NCBI RefSeq assembly: GCF_000384315.1
Contig: NZ_ARVW01000001.1
Span: forward strand, 6,014,157-6,078,156
Length of the DNA stretch: 64,000 bases
DNA from: Amycolatopsis nigrescens CSC17Ta-90
Lineage (GTDB): Bacteria; Actinomycetota; Actinomycetes; Mycobacteriales; Pseudonocardiaceae
Reading direction: 5' to 3'
Below, in pieces: positions 50,952-60,471 of this stretch (positions are counted from its first letter, which is position 1; each line of letters opens with the position of its first letter). A program made the translations under genes and the position numbers. Below the pieces are notes generated by a model, which ran no database searches, was not told where the DNA came from, and worked only from the letters and a program-made list of their open reading frames with translations.

Positions 50952-51914
50952 TTACTTGCCGGCCTTGGCCACCGTGTCGCCCACCGCGCGCGCCAGCTCG
51001 ACCACCCGCGGGCTCCACCGGGAGGCGATGTCGTCGTCGAGCGGCACCACGGTGCCCTGCTTGACCGCGCTCAGCGTGTCCCAGCCCGGCCGGGCGGCCA
51101 CGGTCTGCGCGCTCTGCCCGCAGCACTTGGTGTCCGCCAGGAAGATCAGGTCGGGGTTCGCCTGCAGGATGCGGTCCGCGGAGAGCTGCGGGTAGCCGCC
51201 GGAGGCGTTCGGGTCGTCCCCGTCGGCGATGTTGCGCAGCCCGAACAGCCCGTACACCTGGCCGATGAAGGTGGCCGACGTCGTGCTGTAGAACGTCTGG
51301 TCCAGCTCGTGGTAGTAGCTCAGCGGGGTGGCCGGCTTCGGCGTGTCCGCGACGATCTTCTCCAGGTCCGCCTTGGTCCGGCTGGCCAGGTCGTCGCCAT
51401 CGTGCTGGTGCCCGGTCGCCTTGCCCACCAGGGAGAACTGCGCGTACGCCTGGTCGAGCGTGCGGGCGTCCGGCAGCACCAGCGTCTTCACCCCGGTCCT
51501 GGCCAGCGCCCCGGACAGCTTGTTGTCCAGGTCCGCGCTGACCACCACCAGGTCGGGGCTCTTGCCGAGGATCGCCTCGGGGTCCGGGTTCAGCCCGGAC
51601 AGCTCGCTCTTGGGCGCCTGCTCCGGGTAGGTGGACGCCGAATCGACCGCGACCACCTGCGGCCCGGCGCCGACCGCGTACAGCGTCTCGGTGGAGGAAG
51701 GCGACAGCGAGACGATCCGCTCCGGGCGCTTGTCGATGGTCAGCGGCGCACCGCCGGGCGGGGTCACCTGCACCGGGAAGTCGCCCTCGGCGCCGGTGCC
51801 GGCGGGGGGCTCCGGCTCCCGGCTGGCGCAGCCGGCCAGCGCGGTCACCCCGAGCAGGGTGCTGAGCAGGAGCAGCGGGATACGCCGGGCGGTACCGGAG
51901 CGCGAGCCGGACAT
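50952..51914 (-). CDS. btuF: Substrate-binding lipoprotein, probable B12 binder
   Basis: A 320-residue lipoprotein with a signal peptide ending LLGVTALAGC (Cys28 lipidated) and a periplasmic-binding fold of the BtuF/FecB type: PERIVSLSPSSTETLYAVGAG, GLNPDPEAILGKSPDLVVVS and DLIFLADTKCCGQSAQTV. It delivers ligand to BtuCD. ATG 51914 is preferred; an in-frame upstream frame runs into the riboswitch. The cobalamin riboswitch immediately upstream marks it as a cobalamin-regulated importer. Confidence 0.88.
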   Translation of the reverse strand: MSGSRSGTARRIPLLLLSTLLGVTALAGCASREPEPPAGTGAEGDFPVQVTPPGGAPLTIDKRPERIVSLSPSSTETLYAVGAGPQVVAVDSASTYPEQAPKSELSGLNPDPEAILGKSPDLVVVSADLDNKLSGALARTGVKTLVLPDARTLDQAYAQFSLVGKATGHQHDGDDLASRTKADLEKIVADTPKPATPLSYYHELDQTFYSTTSATFIGQVYGLFGLRNIADGDDPNASGGYPQLSADRILQANPDLIFLADTKCCGQSAQTVAARPGWDTLSAVKQGTVVPLDDDIASRWSPRVVELARAVGDTVAKAGK

Positions 51915-52004
51915 GATGACCTCAAAGGCTAGGCCGGCGTGGTGGAGCCGCGCCGGACCGTGCACATCGTGGTCGCGGACGCCGCACCCCTGCGCCGGAG
52001 GCGG

Positions 52005-52165
52005 GTGGCGTCGACGCGAGCGGCAGGCGACCTGGCTCGGCCCGGCCGGGAACCCCCGGGATGGGCCATCACAGTTGCGGGACAGCACCGGATTCCCACC
52101 GGTTTCGCTCCCGGTTCGCGTCACCGGTCGGCGGACGACCGGCAAGGCAGGACGCTACCAGCGGC
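52005..52165 (-). promoter_or_regulatory. Cobalamin riboswitch
   Basis: On the minus strand GGTGGGAATCCGGTG and CCCGCAACTGTGA (52066-52100) and then the B12 box GAGCCAGGTCGCCTGCC (52023-52040) appear in the standard order and spacing for the cobalamin aptamer. It is followed by the btuFCD operon about 90 bases later, where a Rho-independent or ribosome-site-masking switch would act. The limits are approximate. Confidence 0.9.
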
Positions 52166-52497
52166 ACCGGCGGCCGAGCCCAGGTCACGCGGCTCCGTCG
52201 GATACTGGTCGGATACTGGTCGCATACCGGCACGAGTGATCGTGGTCGAAGTCGACCTTGCACGGTATCCTTGATGGGTTCGGCCACCAGCTACACTTAG
52301 CGTAGCGAAGCATCCTCGCTCCATCAGGAACGATGTCGTTCTCAACGCCCAGATCGTTACCGTGGAGAAACTCTTGAGAGTGCCGCCATGTTTCCTGGGT
52401 GTTAAAGTCTCGCTAACGAGCGGGCCATCGTCGTCCCGTGCGCAGCCTCAACAGGGGATTTTTCCGCACTGAGCACGACGACGAAGGAGGTCCCTGC
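52166..52497 (+). promoter_or_regulatory. Upstream region of gltBD with GlnR-like box and short repeats
   Basis: No gene is visible in these 332 bases. At 52200-52221 the 11-mer GGATACTGGTC is repeated twice, with a third degenerate copy (GCATACCGGC). At 52356-52371 GTTAC-CGTGGA-GAAAC matches the GlnR pattern gTnAc-n6-GaAAc exactly, about 127 bases before gltB. TACACT (52293-52298) could be a -10. A strong AAGGAGG lies before the gltB ATG. Confidence 0.5.
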
Positions 52498-55400
52498 ATG
52501 ATCTTCTCCGCCATTCCAGGCAAACAAGGTCTTTACGACCCCAGTACCGAACAGGATTCCTGCGGTGTCGCCATGGTGGCCGACATCCGCGGGCGGCGTT
52601 CGCACGGCATCGTCACCGACGGACTGACCGCACTGACCAATCTCGACCATCGCGGTGCCGCGGGGGCCGAGCCGACCAGTGGTGACGGGGCAGGCATCCT
52701 GCTCCAGCTGCCGGACGAGCTGCTTCGCGCCGAAGCCGGTTTCGAGCTGCCCGCCCGGGACAGCCACGGTGAACACCATTACGCAGCGGGGATCGCCTTC
52801 CTGCCGTCGGACGCCGAGCGGCGGCTCAAGGCGGTCGAGCTGATCGAGCGCCTCGCCCACGAGGAAGGGCTCGACGTGCTCGGCTGGCGCGAGGTGCCGA
52901 CCGACCCCGACGCCGCGGACATCGGGCCGACCGCCCGTTCGGTGATGCCGCATTTCGCGATGCTGTTCGTGGCCGGCCACGCCGACTCCGACGGCGAGCG
53001 TCCAGGCGGGATCGAGCTGGACCGGCTGGCGTTCTGCCTGCGCAAGCGCGCCGAGAACGAGAGCCAGGTCGCCGAGTGCGGCAGCTACTTCCCTTCGCTG
53101 TCCTCGCGCACGCTCGTCTACAAGGGAATGGTCACCCCGGAGCAGCTCCCGCTGTTCTTCACCGACCTCACCGACCCCAGGCTGGCCAGCGCGATCGCGC
53201 TGGTGCACAGCCGGTTCTCCACGAACACCTTCCCGTCGTGGCCGCTGGCGCACCCGTTCCGGTTCGTCGCGCACAACGGCGAGATCAACACGATCCGCGG
53301 CAACCGGAACCGGATGCGGGCCCGTGAGGCGCTGCTCGCGTCCGAGCTGATCGACGGCGACCTGACCAGGCTGTACCCGATCTGCTCACCGGAGGCTTCG
53401 GACTCGGCTTCCTTCGACGAGGTGCTGGAGCTGCTGCACCTCGGTGGCCGGTCGCTGCCGCACGCGGTGCTGATGATGATCCCGGAGGCGTGGGAGAACC
53501 ACGCCACGATGGACCCCGCGCGGCGCGGTTTCTACCAGTTCCACGCCAGCCTGATGGAGCCGTGGGACGGCCCGGCCTGCGTCACCTTCACCGACGGGAT
53601 GCTGGTGGGCGCGGTGCTGGACCGCAACGGCCTGCGCCCGGCGCGCTGGTGGCGGACCGCGGACGACCGGGTGGTGCTGGCCAGCGAGTCCGGGGTGCTG
53701 GACGTGCCGCCGGACCAGGTCGTCGCGAAAGGACGGTTGAAGCCGGGTCGGATGTTCCTGGTGGACACCGACGCCGGCCGGATCGTCAACGACGACGAGA
53801 TCAAGTCGGAGCTGGCCAAGGAGCTGCCCTACGAGGAGTGGCTGCACGCCGGCCTGCTCCAGCTGGCCGACCTCGCCGACCGCGACCACATCACGCAGAG
53901 CCACGACTCGGTGCTGCGCCGTCAGCTTTCCTTCGGCTACACCGAAGAGGAGCTGAAGATCCTGCTCACCCCGATGGCCGTCAACGGCGCCGAGCCGATC
54001 GGGTCGATGGGCACCGACACCCCGCCCGCGGTGCTGTCCCAGCGCTCGCGGCAGCTCTACGACTACTTCAAGCAGAACTTCGCCCAGGTGACCAACCCGC
54101 CGCTGGACGCGATCCGCGAGGAGCTGGTCACCTCGATGAGCCGGATCATGGGCCCGGAGCAGAACCTGCTCGAACCGGGACCCGCATCCTGCCGGCACAT
54201 CCAGCTGCCCTACCCGGTGATCGACAACGACGAGCTGGCCAAGCTGATCCACGTCAACGACGACGGGGACCTGCCGGGGTTCTCCTGCACCGTCCTTTCC
54301 GGACTGTATGAAGTGGACGGTGGCGGGCCGGCGCTGGCGGAGGCGATCGAACGGGTCCGCCGCGAGGCCTCCGAGGCGATCGCGGCCGGAGCGCGCACCC
54401 TGGTGCTCTCCGACCGCGACTCCGACCACCGGATGGCGCCCATCCCCTCGCTGCTGCTGGTCTCCTCGGTGCACCACCATCTGGTGCGCACCAAGGAAAG
54501 GCTGCGGGTCGCGCTGGTCGTGGAGAGCGGCGACGCGCGCGAGGTGCACCACATCGCGCTGCTGCTCGGCTACGGTGCGGCCGCGGTCAACCCGTATCTG
54601 GCCTTCGAGAGCATCGAGGACCTGATCGGCCAGGGCGCGATCACCGGGATCGAGCCGGGGGTGGCGGTCCGCAATTACGTGGGCGCGCTGGTCAAGGGCG
54701 TCCTGAAGATCATGTCGAAGATGGGCATCTCGACCGTCGGCGCGTACACCGCGGCGCAGGTGTTCGAATCGCTCGGGCTGTCCCAGGAACTGCTCGACGA
54801 GTACTTCACCGGCACCATCTCCAAGCTCAGCGGCGTCGGGCTCGACGTGCTGGCCGAAGAGGTCGCGGTGCGGCACCGCCGGGCGTACCCGGACAACCCG
54901 ACCGATCGGGTGCACCGGCGCCTGGACACCGGCGGGGAGTACGCCTACCGCCGCGAGGGCGAGCTGCACCTGTTCACCCCGGAGACGATCTTCCTGCTGC
55001 AGCACGCCGGCAAGACCCGCCGGGAGGAGGCCTACCGCGCCTACAGCGACGAGGTGCACCGGCTGGCCCGCGAAGGCGGCCTGCTGCGCGGGCTGTTCAA
55101 GTTCCGCGCCGGTGACCGCGCACCCATCCCGGTGGAGGAGGTGGAGTCGGTCGAGGCGATCTGCAAGCGGTTCAACACCGGCGCCATGTCCTACGGCTCG
55201 ATCTCGATGGAGGCGCACCAGACGCTGGCCATCGCGATGAACCGGATCGGCGGCCGGTCCAACACCGGTGAAGGCGGCGAGGACCCGGAACGGCTCTACG
55301 ACCCGGAGCGGCGCAGCGCGATCAAGCAGGTCGCGAGTGGACGGTTCGGGGTCACCAGCGAGTACCTGGTGAACGCGGACGACATCCAGATCAAGATGGC

Positions 55401-57069
55401 GCAGGGCGCGAAACCCGGTGAGGGCGGCCAGCTCCCGCCGAACAAGGTGTACCCCTGGATCGCGCGCACCCGGCATTCCACTCCGGGCGTCGGGTTGATC
55501 TCCCCGCCGCCGCACCACGACATCTACTCGATCGAGGATCTGGCCCAGCTGATCCACGACCTGAAGAACGCCAACGAAAGGGCCCGCGTGCACGTCAAGC
55601 TGGTCAGCTCGCTGGGGGTGGGCACGGTGGCGGCCGGGGTGTCCAAGGCGCACGCCGATGTGGTGCTGATCTCCGGCCACGACGGTGGCACCGGCGCCTC
55701 GCCGATGAACTCGCTCAAGCACGCCGGCACGCCGTGGGAGATCGGCCTGGCCGAGACCCAGCAGACCCTGCTGCTCAACGGCCTGCGCGACCGGATCACC
55801 GTGCAGGTGGACGGCGCGATGAAGACAGGCAAGGACGTGGTGGTGGCTGCGCTGCTCGGGGCTGAGGAGTACGGCTTCGCCACCGCGCCGCTGATCGTGG
55901 CCGGCTGCGTGATGATGCGGGTGTGCCACCTGGACACCTGCCCGGTCGGGGTGGCCACGCAGAGCCCCGACCTGCGCAAGCGGTACACCGGCCAGGCCGA
56001 GCACGTGGTGAACTTCTTCCGGTTCGTCGCAGAGGAAGTGCGGGAAACCCTTGCCGCACTGGGGTTCCGGACACTGGACGAGGCGATCGGCCGGGCCGAC
56101 GTGCTGGACACCGACGAGGCCGTCGAGCACTGGAAGGCGAACGGGCTGGACCTGTCGCCGGTCTTCGAGATGCCTGCCGAAACCCCGTACGGCGGGTCGC
56201 GCCGCAAGATCCGCGAGCAGGAGCACGGCCTGGAGCACGCGCTGGACCGGACCCTGATCCAGCTTTCCGAAGCCGCGCTCGAAGACGCGCACCGGGTGAC
56301 CATCGAGCTTCCGGTGCGCAACGTGAACCGGACCGTGGGTACCCTGCTCGGCTCGGAGATCACCCGCCGCTTCGGCGGCGAGGGCCTGCCCGACGACACC
56401 ATCCACGTCACCCTCACCGGCTCGGCCGGGCAGTCGCTCGGCGCGTTCCTGCCAAGGGGCATCACCCTGGACCTGGTCGGCGACGCCAATGACTACGTTG
56501 GCAAGGGCCTCTCCGGTGGGCGGATCGTGGTCCGGCCGGACGCCAGGGCACGGTTCGCCGCGGAGGCGCAGGTGATCGCCGGCAACACGCTGGCCTACGG
56601 CGCGACCAGCGGTGAGCTGTTCCTGAGCGGTCAGGTGGGCGAGCGGTTCTGCGTGCGCAACTCCGGGGCGGTCGTGGTCGCCGAAGGGGTGGGGGACCAC
56701 GCCTTCGAGTACATGACCGGCGGCAAGGCGGTGGTGCTCGGGCCGACCGGGCGCAACCTCGCGGCCGGGATGTCCGGTGGCGAGGCCTATGTACTGGATC
56801 TGGACCGGGCCAAGGTCAACGCGGACATGGTCGAACTACGCACCCCGCAGCCTGCCGATCTGGCCTGGCTCAAGGAGGTCGTCCAGCGGCACCGGGAGCT
56901 GACCGGTTCCGTGGTGGCCGCTTCCCTGCTCGGCGACTGGCCGCGCCGGTCGGCGGCGTTCACCAAGGTGATGCCGAGGGACTACGCGAGGGTGCTCGAC
57001 GCGGCGAAGGCGGCCAGGGCCGCTGGTCGCGACGTCGACGAGGCGATCATGGAGGCGGCTCGTGGCTGA
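52498..57069 (+). CDS. gltB: Glutamate synthase (NADPH) large subunit
   Basis: A 1523-residue enzyme, standard length. The glutaminase nucleophile is Cys22 (EQDSCGVAM) after a 21-residue propeptide. The central and FMN-binding domains follow ([14 protein letters not shown] near 690, [22 protein letters not shown] cut in the middle, [11 protein letters not shown] near 1066). The 3Fe-4S motif is C-x5-C-x4-C ([15 protein letters not shown]). The C-terminal beta-helix includes GRIVVRPDA. It makes two glutamates from glutamine and 2-oxoglutarate using electrons from GltD. ATG 52498 has a strong AAGGAGG. Nitrogen control by GlnR is suggested upstream. Confidence 0.97.
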   Translation: MIFSAIPGKQGLYDPSTEQDSCGVAMVADIRGRRSHGIVTDGLTALTNLDHRGAAGAEPTSGDGAGILLQLPDELLRAEAGFELPARDSHGEHHYAAGIAFLPSDAERRLKAVELIERLAHEEGLDVLGWREVPTDPDAADIGPTARSVMPHFAMLFVAGHADSDGERPGGIELDRLAFCLRKRAENESQVAECGSYFPSLSSRTLVYKGMVTPEQLPLFFTDLTDPRLASAIALVHSRFSTNTFPSWPLAHPFRFVAHNGEINTIRGNRNRMRAREALLASELIDGDLTRLYPICSPEASDSASFDEVLELLHLGGRSLPHAVLMMIPEAWENHATMDPARRGFYQFHASLMEPWDGPACVTFTDGMLVGAVLDRNGLRPARWWRTADDRVVLASESGVLDVPPDQVVAKGRLKPGRMFLVDTDAGRIVNDDEIKSELAKELPYEEWLHAGLLQLADLADRDHITQSHDSVLRRQLSFGYTEEELKILLTPMAVNGAEPIGSMGTDTPPAVLSQRSRQLYDYFKQNFAQVTNPPLDAIREELVTSMSRIMGPEQNLLEPGPASCRHIQLPYPVIDNDELAKLIHVNDDGDLPGFSCTVLSGLYEVDGGGPALAEAIERVRREASEAIAAGARTLVLSDRDSDHRMAPIPSLLLVSSVHHHLVRTKERLRVALVVESGDAREVHHIALLLGYGAAAVNPYLAFESIEDLIGQGAITGIEPGVAVRNYVGALVKGVLKIMSKMGISTVGAYTAAQVFESLGLSQELLDEYFTGTISKLSGVGLDVLAEEVAVRHRRAYPDNPTDRVHRRLDTGGEYAYRREGELHLFTPETIFLLQHAGKTRREEAYRAYSDEVHRLAREGGLLRGLFKFRAGDRAPIPVEEVESVEAICKRFNTGAMSYGSISMEAHQTLAIAMNRIGGRSNTGEGGEDPERLYDPERRSAIKQVASGRFGVTSEYLVNADDIQIKMAQGAKPGEGGQLPPNKVYPWIARTRHSTPGVGLISPPPHHDIYSIEDLAQLIHDLKNANERARVHVKLVSSLGVGTVAAGVSKAHADVVLISGHDGGTGASPMNSLKHAGTPWEIGLAETQQTLLLNGLRDRITVQVDGAMKTGKDVVVAALLGAEEYGFATAPLIVAGCVMMRVCHLDTCPVGVATQSPDLRKRYTGQAEHVVNFFRFVAEEVRETLAALGFRTLDEAIGRADVLDTDEAVEHWKANGLDLSPVFEMPAETPYGGSRRKIREQEHGLEHALDRTLIQLSEAALEDAHRVTIELPVRNVNRTVGTLLGSEITRRFGGEGLPDDTIHVTLTGSAGQSLGAFLPRGITLDLVGDANDYVGKGLSGGRIVVRPDARARFAAEAQVIAGNTLAYGATSGELFLSGQVGERFCVRNSGAVVVAEGVGDHAFEYMTGGKAVVLGPTGRNLAAGMSGGEAYVLDLDRAKVNADMVELRTPQPADLAWLKEVVQRHRELTGSVVAASLLGDWPRRSAAFTKVMPRDYARVLDAAKAARAAGRDVDEAIMEAARG

Positions 57070-57143
57070 TAATCGCGAAGCCGGTCACGAGCGCCGACCG
57101 GGTGCGGGTGTCCCGCAAGAAACGGAGGCGGCTCGTGGCTGAT
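57051..57143 (+). repeat. 20-bp direct repeat at the gltB-gltD junction with a decoy ORF
   Basis: GGAGGCGGCTCGTGGCTGAT occurs at 57051-57070 and 57124-57143. Copy 1 holds the gltB stop and a GTG with good ribosome site, opening a 26-codon frame (57062-57142) that ends inside copy 2; copy 2 holds the real gltD GTG. This looks like a 73-bp insertion/duplication that separated genes once overlapping as GTGGCTGA. Confidence 0.65.
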
Positions 57144-58643
57144 CCGCAGGGCTTTATGAAGCATGAACGTGCGGAGCCGCCGAAGCGTCCGCTGGACGAG
57201 CGGCTCGGTGACTGGCGTGAGGTCTACGCCGACGTCGACCCGGCGGAGCGGAACCGGGAGGTGCGCGCTCAGGCGACCCGCTGCATGGACTGCGGGATTC
57301 CGTTCTGCCACTCGGGTACGGCGGGTTGCCCGCTGGGCAATCTGATCCCGGAGTGGAACGACCTGGTGCGCCGCGGTGACTGGATGGCGGCCAGCGACCG
57401 GTTGCACGCGACCAACAACTTCCCCGAGTTCACCGGGAAGCTGTGTCCGGCGCCGTGCGAGGCCGGCTGCGTGCTGTCCATTTCGCCGTTGTCCGGCGGG
57501 CCGGTGGCGATCAAGCGGGTCGAGCAGACCATCGCGGACCAGTCCTGGGAGATGGGCATCGTGACCCCGCAGTCCGCGGGGGTGTCCTCCGGGCAGCGGG
57601 TCGCGGTGGTCGGTTCCGGTCCGGCCGGGCTGGCCGCCGCGCAGCAGCTGACCAGGGCCGGGCACGAGGTGACCGTGTTCGAGCGGGACGACCGGCTCGG
57701 CGGGCTGCTGCGTTACGGCATCCCCGAGTTCAAGATGGAGAAGAAGGCCCTCGACCGCCGGCTGGCGCAGCTTTACAAGGAGGGCACCAAGTTCGTCACC
57801 GGCTGCGAGGTCGGCGTGGACCTGACCGTGGAACAGCTGCGCACCGACTACGACGCGGTGGTGCTCGCCGTCGGCGCGCTGCGCGGGCGCGACGACACCG
57901 TGACTCCCGGTCGTGAGCTGGCCGGGGTGCATCTGGCCATGGAGCACCTGGTGCCGGCGAACCGGTACGTGGAGGGCGACGGGCCGCCGGAGATCGACGC
58001 CGCCGGCAAGCACGTGGTGATCATCGGCGGTGGCGACACCGGCGCTGACTGCTACGGCACCGCGACCCGCCAGGGCGCGCTTTCGGTGACCCAGCTGGAC
58101 CAGTACCCGAAGCCACCGTCCACAAGGGACGATGACCGGTCGCCTTGGCCGACCTGGCCGTACATCCTGCGCACCTATCCTGCGCACGAAGAGGCGGGGG
58201 AGCGGCGGTTCGCGGTCGCCGTCAAGCGTTTCGCCGGTGACGAGAACGGCCGGGTGCGGGCGATCGAGCTGCAGCGGGTGCGGGTGTCCAAGGACCCGGC
58301 GACCGGGCGCCGCGAAGTGGTGCCGACCAGCGACGAGGTCGAGGAGCTGCCCGCCGACCTGGTGCTGCTGGCCATCGGCTTCGAAGGCGTGGAGCACATG
58401 CGGCTGCTGGACGAGCTCGGCCTGTCGCTCAGCCCGCGGGGCACCCTGTCCTGCGGCGCGGACTGGCAGACCGAGTCGCCGGGCGTGTTCGTCTGCGGCG
58501 ACGCGCATCGCGGCGCGTCGCTGGTGGTGTGGGCGATCGCCGAGGGCCGCTCGGTGGCCAACGCCGTGGACGCCTTCCTCACCGGCGCCTCGGACCTGCC
58601 CGCCCCCGTGCACCCCACCGCCCTCCCCCTCGCCGTGGTCTGA
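57135..58643 (+). CDS. gltD: Glutamate synthase (NADPH) small subunit
   Basis: A 502-residue flavoprotein. N-terminal cysteines for two 4Fe-4S clusters are in CMDCGIPFC and LCPAPCEAGC. The FAD motif is VVGSGPAGLAAA (about residue 157), and the NADPH motif is IGGGDTGADC. The C-terminal part ends VFVCGDAHRGASLVVWAIAEGR. It passes electrons from NADPH to GltB. GTG 57135 follows CGGAGG and is used because an upstream run would be basic and unlike relatives. A decoy micro-ORF separates it from gltB by 65 bases. Confidence 0.95.
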   Translation: MADPQGFMKHERAEPPKRPLDERLGDWREVYADVDPAERNREVRAQATRCMDCGIPFCHSGTAGCPLGNLIPEWNDLVRRGDWMAASDRLHATNNFPEFTGKLCPAPCEAGCVLSISPLSGGPVAIKRVEQTIADQSWEMGIVTPQSAGVSSGQRVAVVGSGPAGLAAAQQLTRAGHEVTVFERDDRLGGLLRYGIPEFKMEKKALDRRLAQLYKEGTKFVTGCEVGVDLTVEQLRTDYDAVVLAVGALRGRDDTVTPGRELAGVHLAMEHLVPANRYVEGDGPPEIDAAGKHVVIIGGGDTGADCYGTATRQGALSVTQLDQYPKPPSTRDDDRSPWPTWPYILRTYPAHEEAGERRFAVAVKRFAGDENGRVRAIELQRVRVSKDPATGRREVVPTSDEVEELPADLVLLAIGFEGVEHMRLLDELGLSLSPRGTLSCGADWQTESPGVFVCGDAHRGASLVVWAIAEGRSVANAVDAFLTGASDLPAPVHPTALPLAVV

Positions 58644-58659
58644 CCCTTAGCAGTCGGCT

Positions 58660-59031
58660 TTACTCCTCGCCGGAGAAGCGCTCCCACGCAGACTGCCGGG
58701 TCATCCCCATCGCCTCCCCGATGCGCGCCCAGGTCACTCCGAGTGCACGTGCCTTGAGCACCCATTGAGCGAGGTTTCGCTCGACCTGCGCTCCCGCGGC
58801 CGCGATTCGCGGCAGACTCGTCAGCACCGCGTCGGCGCTTGTCACCTGGTCCCACGGCGCAAGGTGCGGTCCATCCTCCGCGGGTTTCCCTTCGATCACC
58901 GTCGAGCAGAGGGCCACGCACTCATCACAGATGAACACTCCAGGTCCGGCGACAAGCGTCCCCACCTCGGTGTTCCGCTTCGAGCAGAACGAGCACGTTG
59001 CGATCACAGACTCCGTTGCGGCAGGCGACAT
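58660..59031 (-). CDS. ClpX-type zinc-finger protein with C-terminal helix-turn-helix
   Basis: A 123-residue protein: a ClpX C4 zinc finger (residues 13-45: CSFCSKRN and [10 protein letters not shown]) is followed by a helical region and an HTH near the C-terminus ([22 protein letters not shown]). There is no AAA+ domain, so it is not ClpX itself. It resembles small actinobacterial regulators that pair a ClpX-like finger with an HTH. A strong promoter with repeated CGCCTGAC/GTCAGG elements lies upstream. Its function is unknown; DNA binding is probable. Confidence 0.8.
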   Translation of the reverse strand: MSPAATESVIATCSFCSKRNTEVGTLVAGPGVFICDECVALCSTVIEGKPAEDGPHLAPWDQVTSADAVLTSLPRIAAAGAQVERNLAQWVLKARALGVTWARIGEAMGMTRQSAWERFSGEE

Positions 59032-59079
59032 CCGATCACTCCCTTCCCCGTCAGGCGTTTCCTGACAGCGTCAGGCGTG

Positions 59080-59108
59080 ACCTTACGCCGCCAGGAGGCG
59101 CCTGACAA
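59080..59108 (-). promoter_or_regulatory. Strong promoter with repeated operator-like motifs
   Basis: On the minus strand TTGTCA (59103-59108), 17 bp, then TAAGGT (59080-59085), a near-consensus promoter. Downstream and overlapping, CGCCTGAC occurs at 59070-59077 and 59050-59057 on the minus strand, with GTCAGG inversions at 59061-59066 and 59101-59106. Together they suggest autoregulation of the zinc-finger gene. Confidence 0.6.
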
Positions 59109-59163
59109 CGGGAGTCGTTCAACTCCGCGTGACTCGCCCAGACTTGCACTCTCGACACACGCC

Positions 59164-60261
59164 CTAGGTGGTGTAGGTGGCTTTGGCTGGGGTGGTGATG
59201 GTGTGGTCGGTGTGGGTCCAGCCGGGTTGGTCTTTGAGTTTGTGGTGGCGTTTGCAGTAGCCGCGGAGGTTGGTTTTGTCGGTCGGTCCGCCGTGTGCCC
59301 AGTCGGTGGTGTGGTCGAGGTCGGCTAGTTGGGCTGGTCGGTGGCAGCCAGGGTGGGCGCATTCGCGGTCGCGGATGCGGATAAAGCGGTCGAGTGCGGC
59401 GGGTGGCCGGTAGCTGCTGCGGCCGACATCTACCGGGAGACCAGTAACGGGGTCGGTCACTACGCGGCGCCAGGTGGAGCCGGGGTTGTAGGCGATTTCC
59501 TTGGCGAGCCAGGCGGGGATGGGTCCGGAGCCGGTGAGTTCGGCGTAGTTGTCGTTCAAACCGGCCAACGTGGTCAGGTCGACATACAGGTACACGTCGG
59601 CCTTCGGGTTACGCGGTGTGCCGCGTTCGCGGAGACACCGATCCGCCAGCACATCGGCCCGAAGTTGGTCCAGTGTGCGGGGTTCACCGGCGACCTTCAG
59701 CGCATGGGCTTCACGATCGGTGCGGGCGTAGATCGCTGTGCCGACTTCGACAGGCACATCGACAATCAGAGTGGTCATGCCTTCGCCTTGATGCACCAGT
59801 TCGACCTTGCGGTCCAGCCGTCGGCGTCGAGCGCGGGCGGCGTATCCCTTCGGGTCGATTCGGGCGACCACTCGGTTCACCGACCTTCGCAGACTGGAGG
59901 GGTTTTTGCCCGCCAGCCGTTCGCTCATCACTGTGTCGACTTCGCGGGCCTTCTCGTCGGAGAGCACGGCGGTGGCATCGAAGATCTTGGATGCCTTGTA
60001 CCCATCGATGACCCCGGATTCCATAGCCTGCAACGTCTTCGGCAACCGTGTCGCCAACGCCTCAGCGAGTGCGATCTGCTTACCGGCCATGTTCTCCGTG
60101 ACTGCGAGCCCGAGCGCCAACTCGGCTGGCACCCCTCTAGTTCTTTCTTCAACCTCATTCAACCTCGCCACCAACCGAAGCTGCTCCGCCTCCAACTTGC
60201 ATTTCTGTTCCTGAATAACCTGAATGTCTTTCAACAACTCACAAGCCTTGTCCCTGTCCAT
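59164..60261 (-). CDS. DUF222 (13E12-type) HNH endonuclease
   Basis: A 365-residue protein with an N-terminal DUF222 domain (about residues 1-200, helical) and a C-terminal HNH motif: CAHPGCHRPAQLADLDHTTDWAHGG region (landmarks CAHPGC and DLDHTTDW), then NLRGYCKRHHKLKD. ATG 60261 is chosen; the TTG at 60291 is also in frame. Such 13E12-type proteins are repeated in actinobacterial genomes, often in or near mobile DNA. GC content looks slightly lower than around it. Specific DNA role unknown. Confidence 0.88.
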   Translation of the reverse strand: MDRDKACELLKDIQVIQEQKCKLEAEQLRLVARLNEVEERTRGVPAELALGLAVTENMAGKQIALAEALATRLPKTLQAMESGVIDGYKASKIFDATAVLSDEKAREVDTVMSERLAGKNPSSLRRSVNRVVARIDPKGYAARARRRRLDRKVELVHQGEGMTTLIVDVPVEVGTAIYARTDREAHALKVAGEPRTLDQLRADVLADRCLRERGTPRNPKADVYLYVDLTTLAGLNDNYAELTGSGPIPAWLAKEIAYNPGSTWRRVVTDPVTGLPVDVGRSSYRPPAALDRFIRIRDRECAHPGCHRPAQLADLDHTTDWAHGGPTDKTNLRGYCKRHHKLKDQPGWTHTDHTITTPAKATYTT

Positions 60262-60321
60262 GCCCCGAATTCTATCGGCGACCCCCGACAAAAACGGGAA
60301 CCCGCCTTGGAGGTCAGTTCA

Positions 60322-60409
60322 GTATGGGTGGGAGTGTCGGTCTTGGGTTTTGACCGATCAGTTGTGGGCTCGCGTGCTCCCTCATCTGCCTCCGCAAACT
60401 CATACTGAG
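60322..60409 (+). pseudogene. Fragment of an IS5-family transposase N-terminus
   Basis: One frame reads CRSWVLTDQLWARVLPHLPP (about 60332-60394), the DUF4096 start of IS5-family transposases. It has no proper start, no continuation and no terminal repeats; a hairpin follows directly. About 30 codons remain. Confidence 0.4.
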
Positions 60410-60410
60410 C

Positions 60411-60467
60411 TGTCCCTTAAGGCCACCTTAGGGGCGTTCAACGCCCTCATGGTGGCCTCAAGGGACA
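60411..60467 (-). terminator. Hairpin of the AAGGCCACCTT family after the esterase gene
   Basis: Long imperfect stem: 60411-60438 with 60440-60467, 24 of 28 positions pairing, outer arms TGTCCCTT and complement. It begins five bases after the esterase stop (minus strand). Confidence 0.7.
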
Positions 60468-60471
60468 GTGG

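Noticed and set aside
49921..51126. Fusion of the ABC ATPase frame with an upstream long frame
   Set aside because: The upstream part is a shadow of the FecCD permease; ATG 49920 is the normal start.
51915..52145. Upstream coding extension of the B12-binding lipoprotein
   Set aside because: The sequence is the cobalamin riboswitch, and the lipoprotein signal peptide begins at 51914.
53386..56700. A 1104-codon open frame antisense to gltB
   Set aside because: It mirrors the GC3 bias of gltB, has low-complexity His/Arg/Gln-rich composition and no motif.
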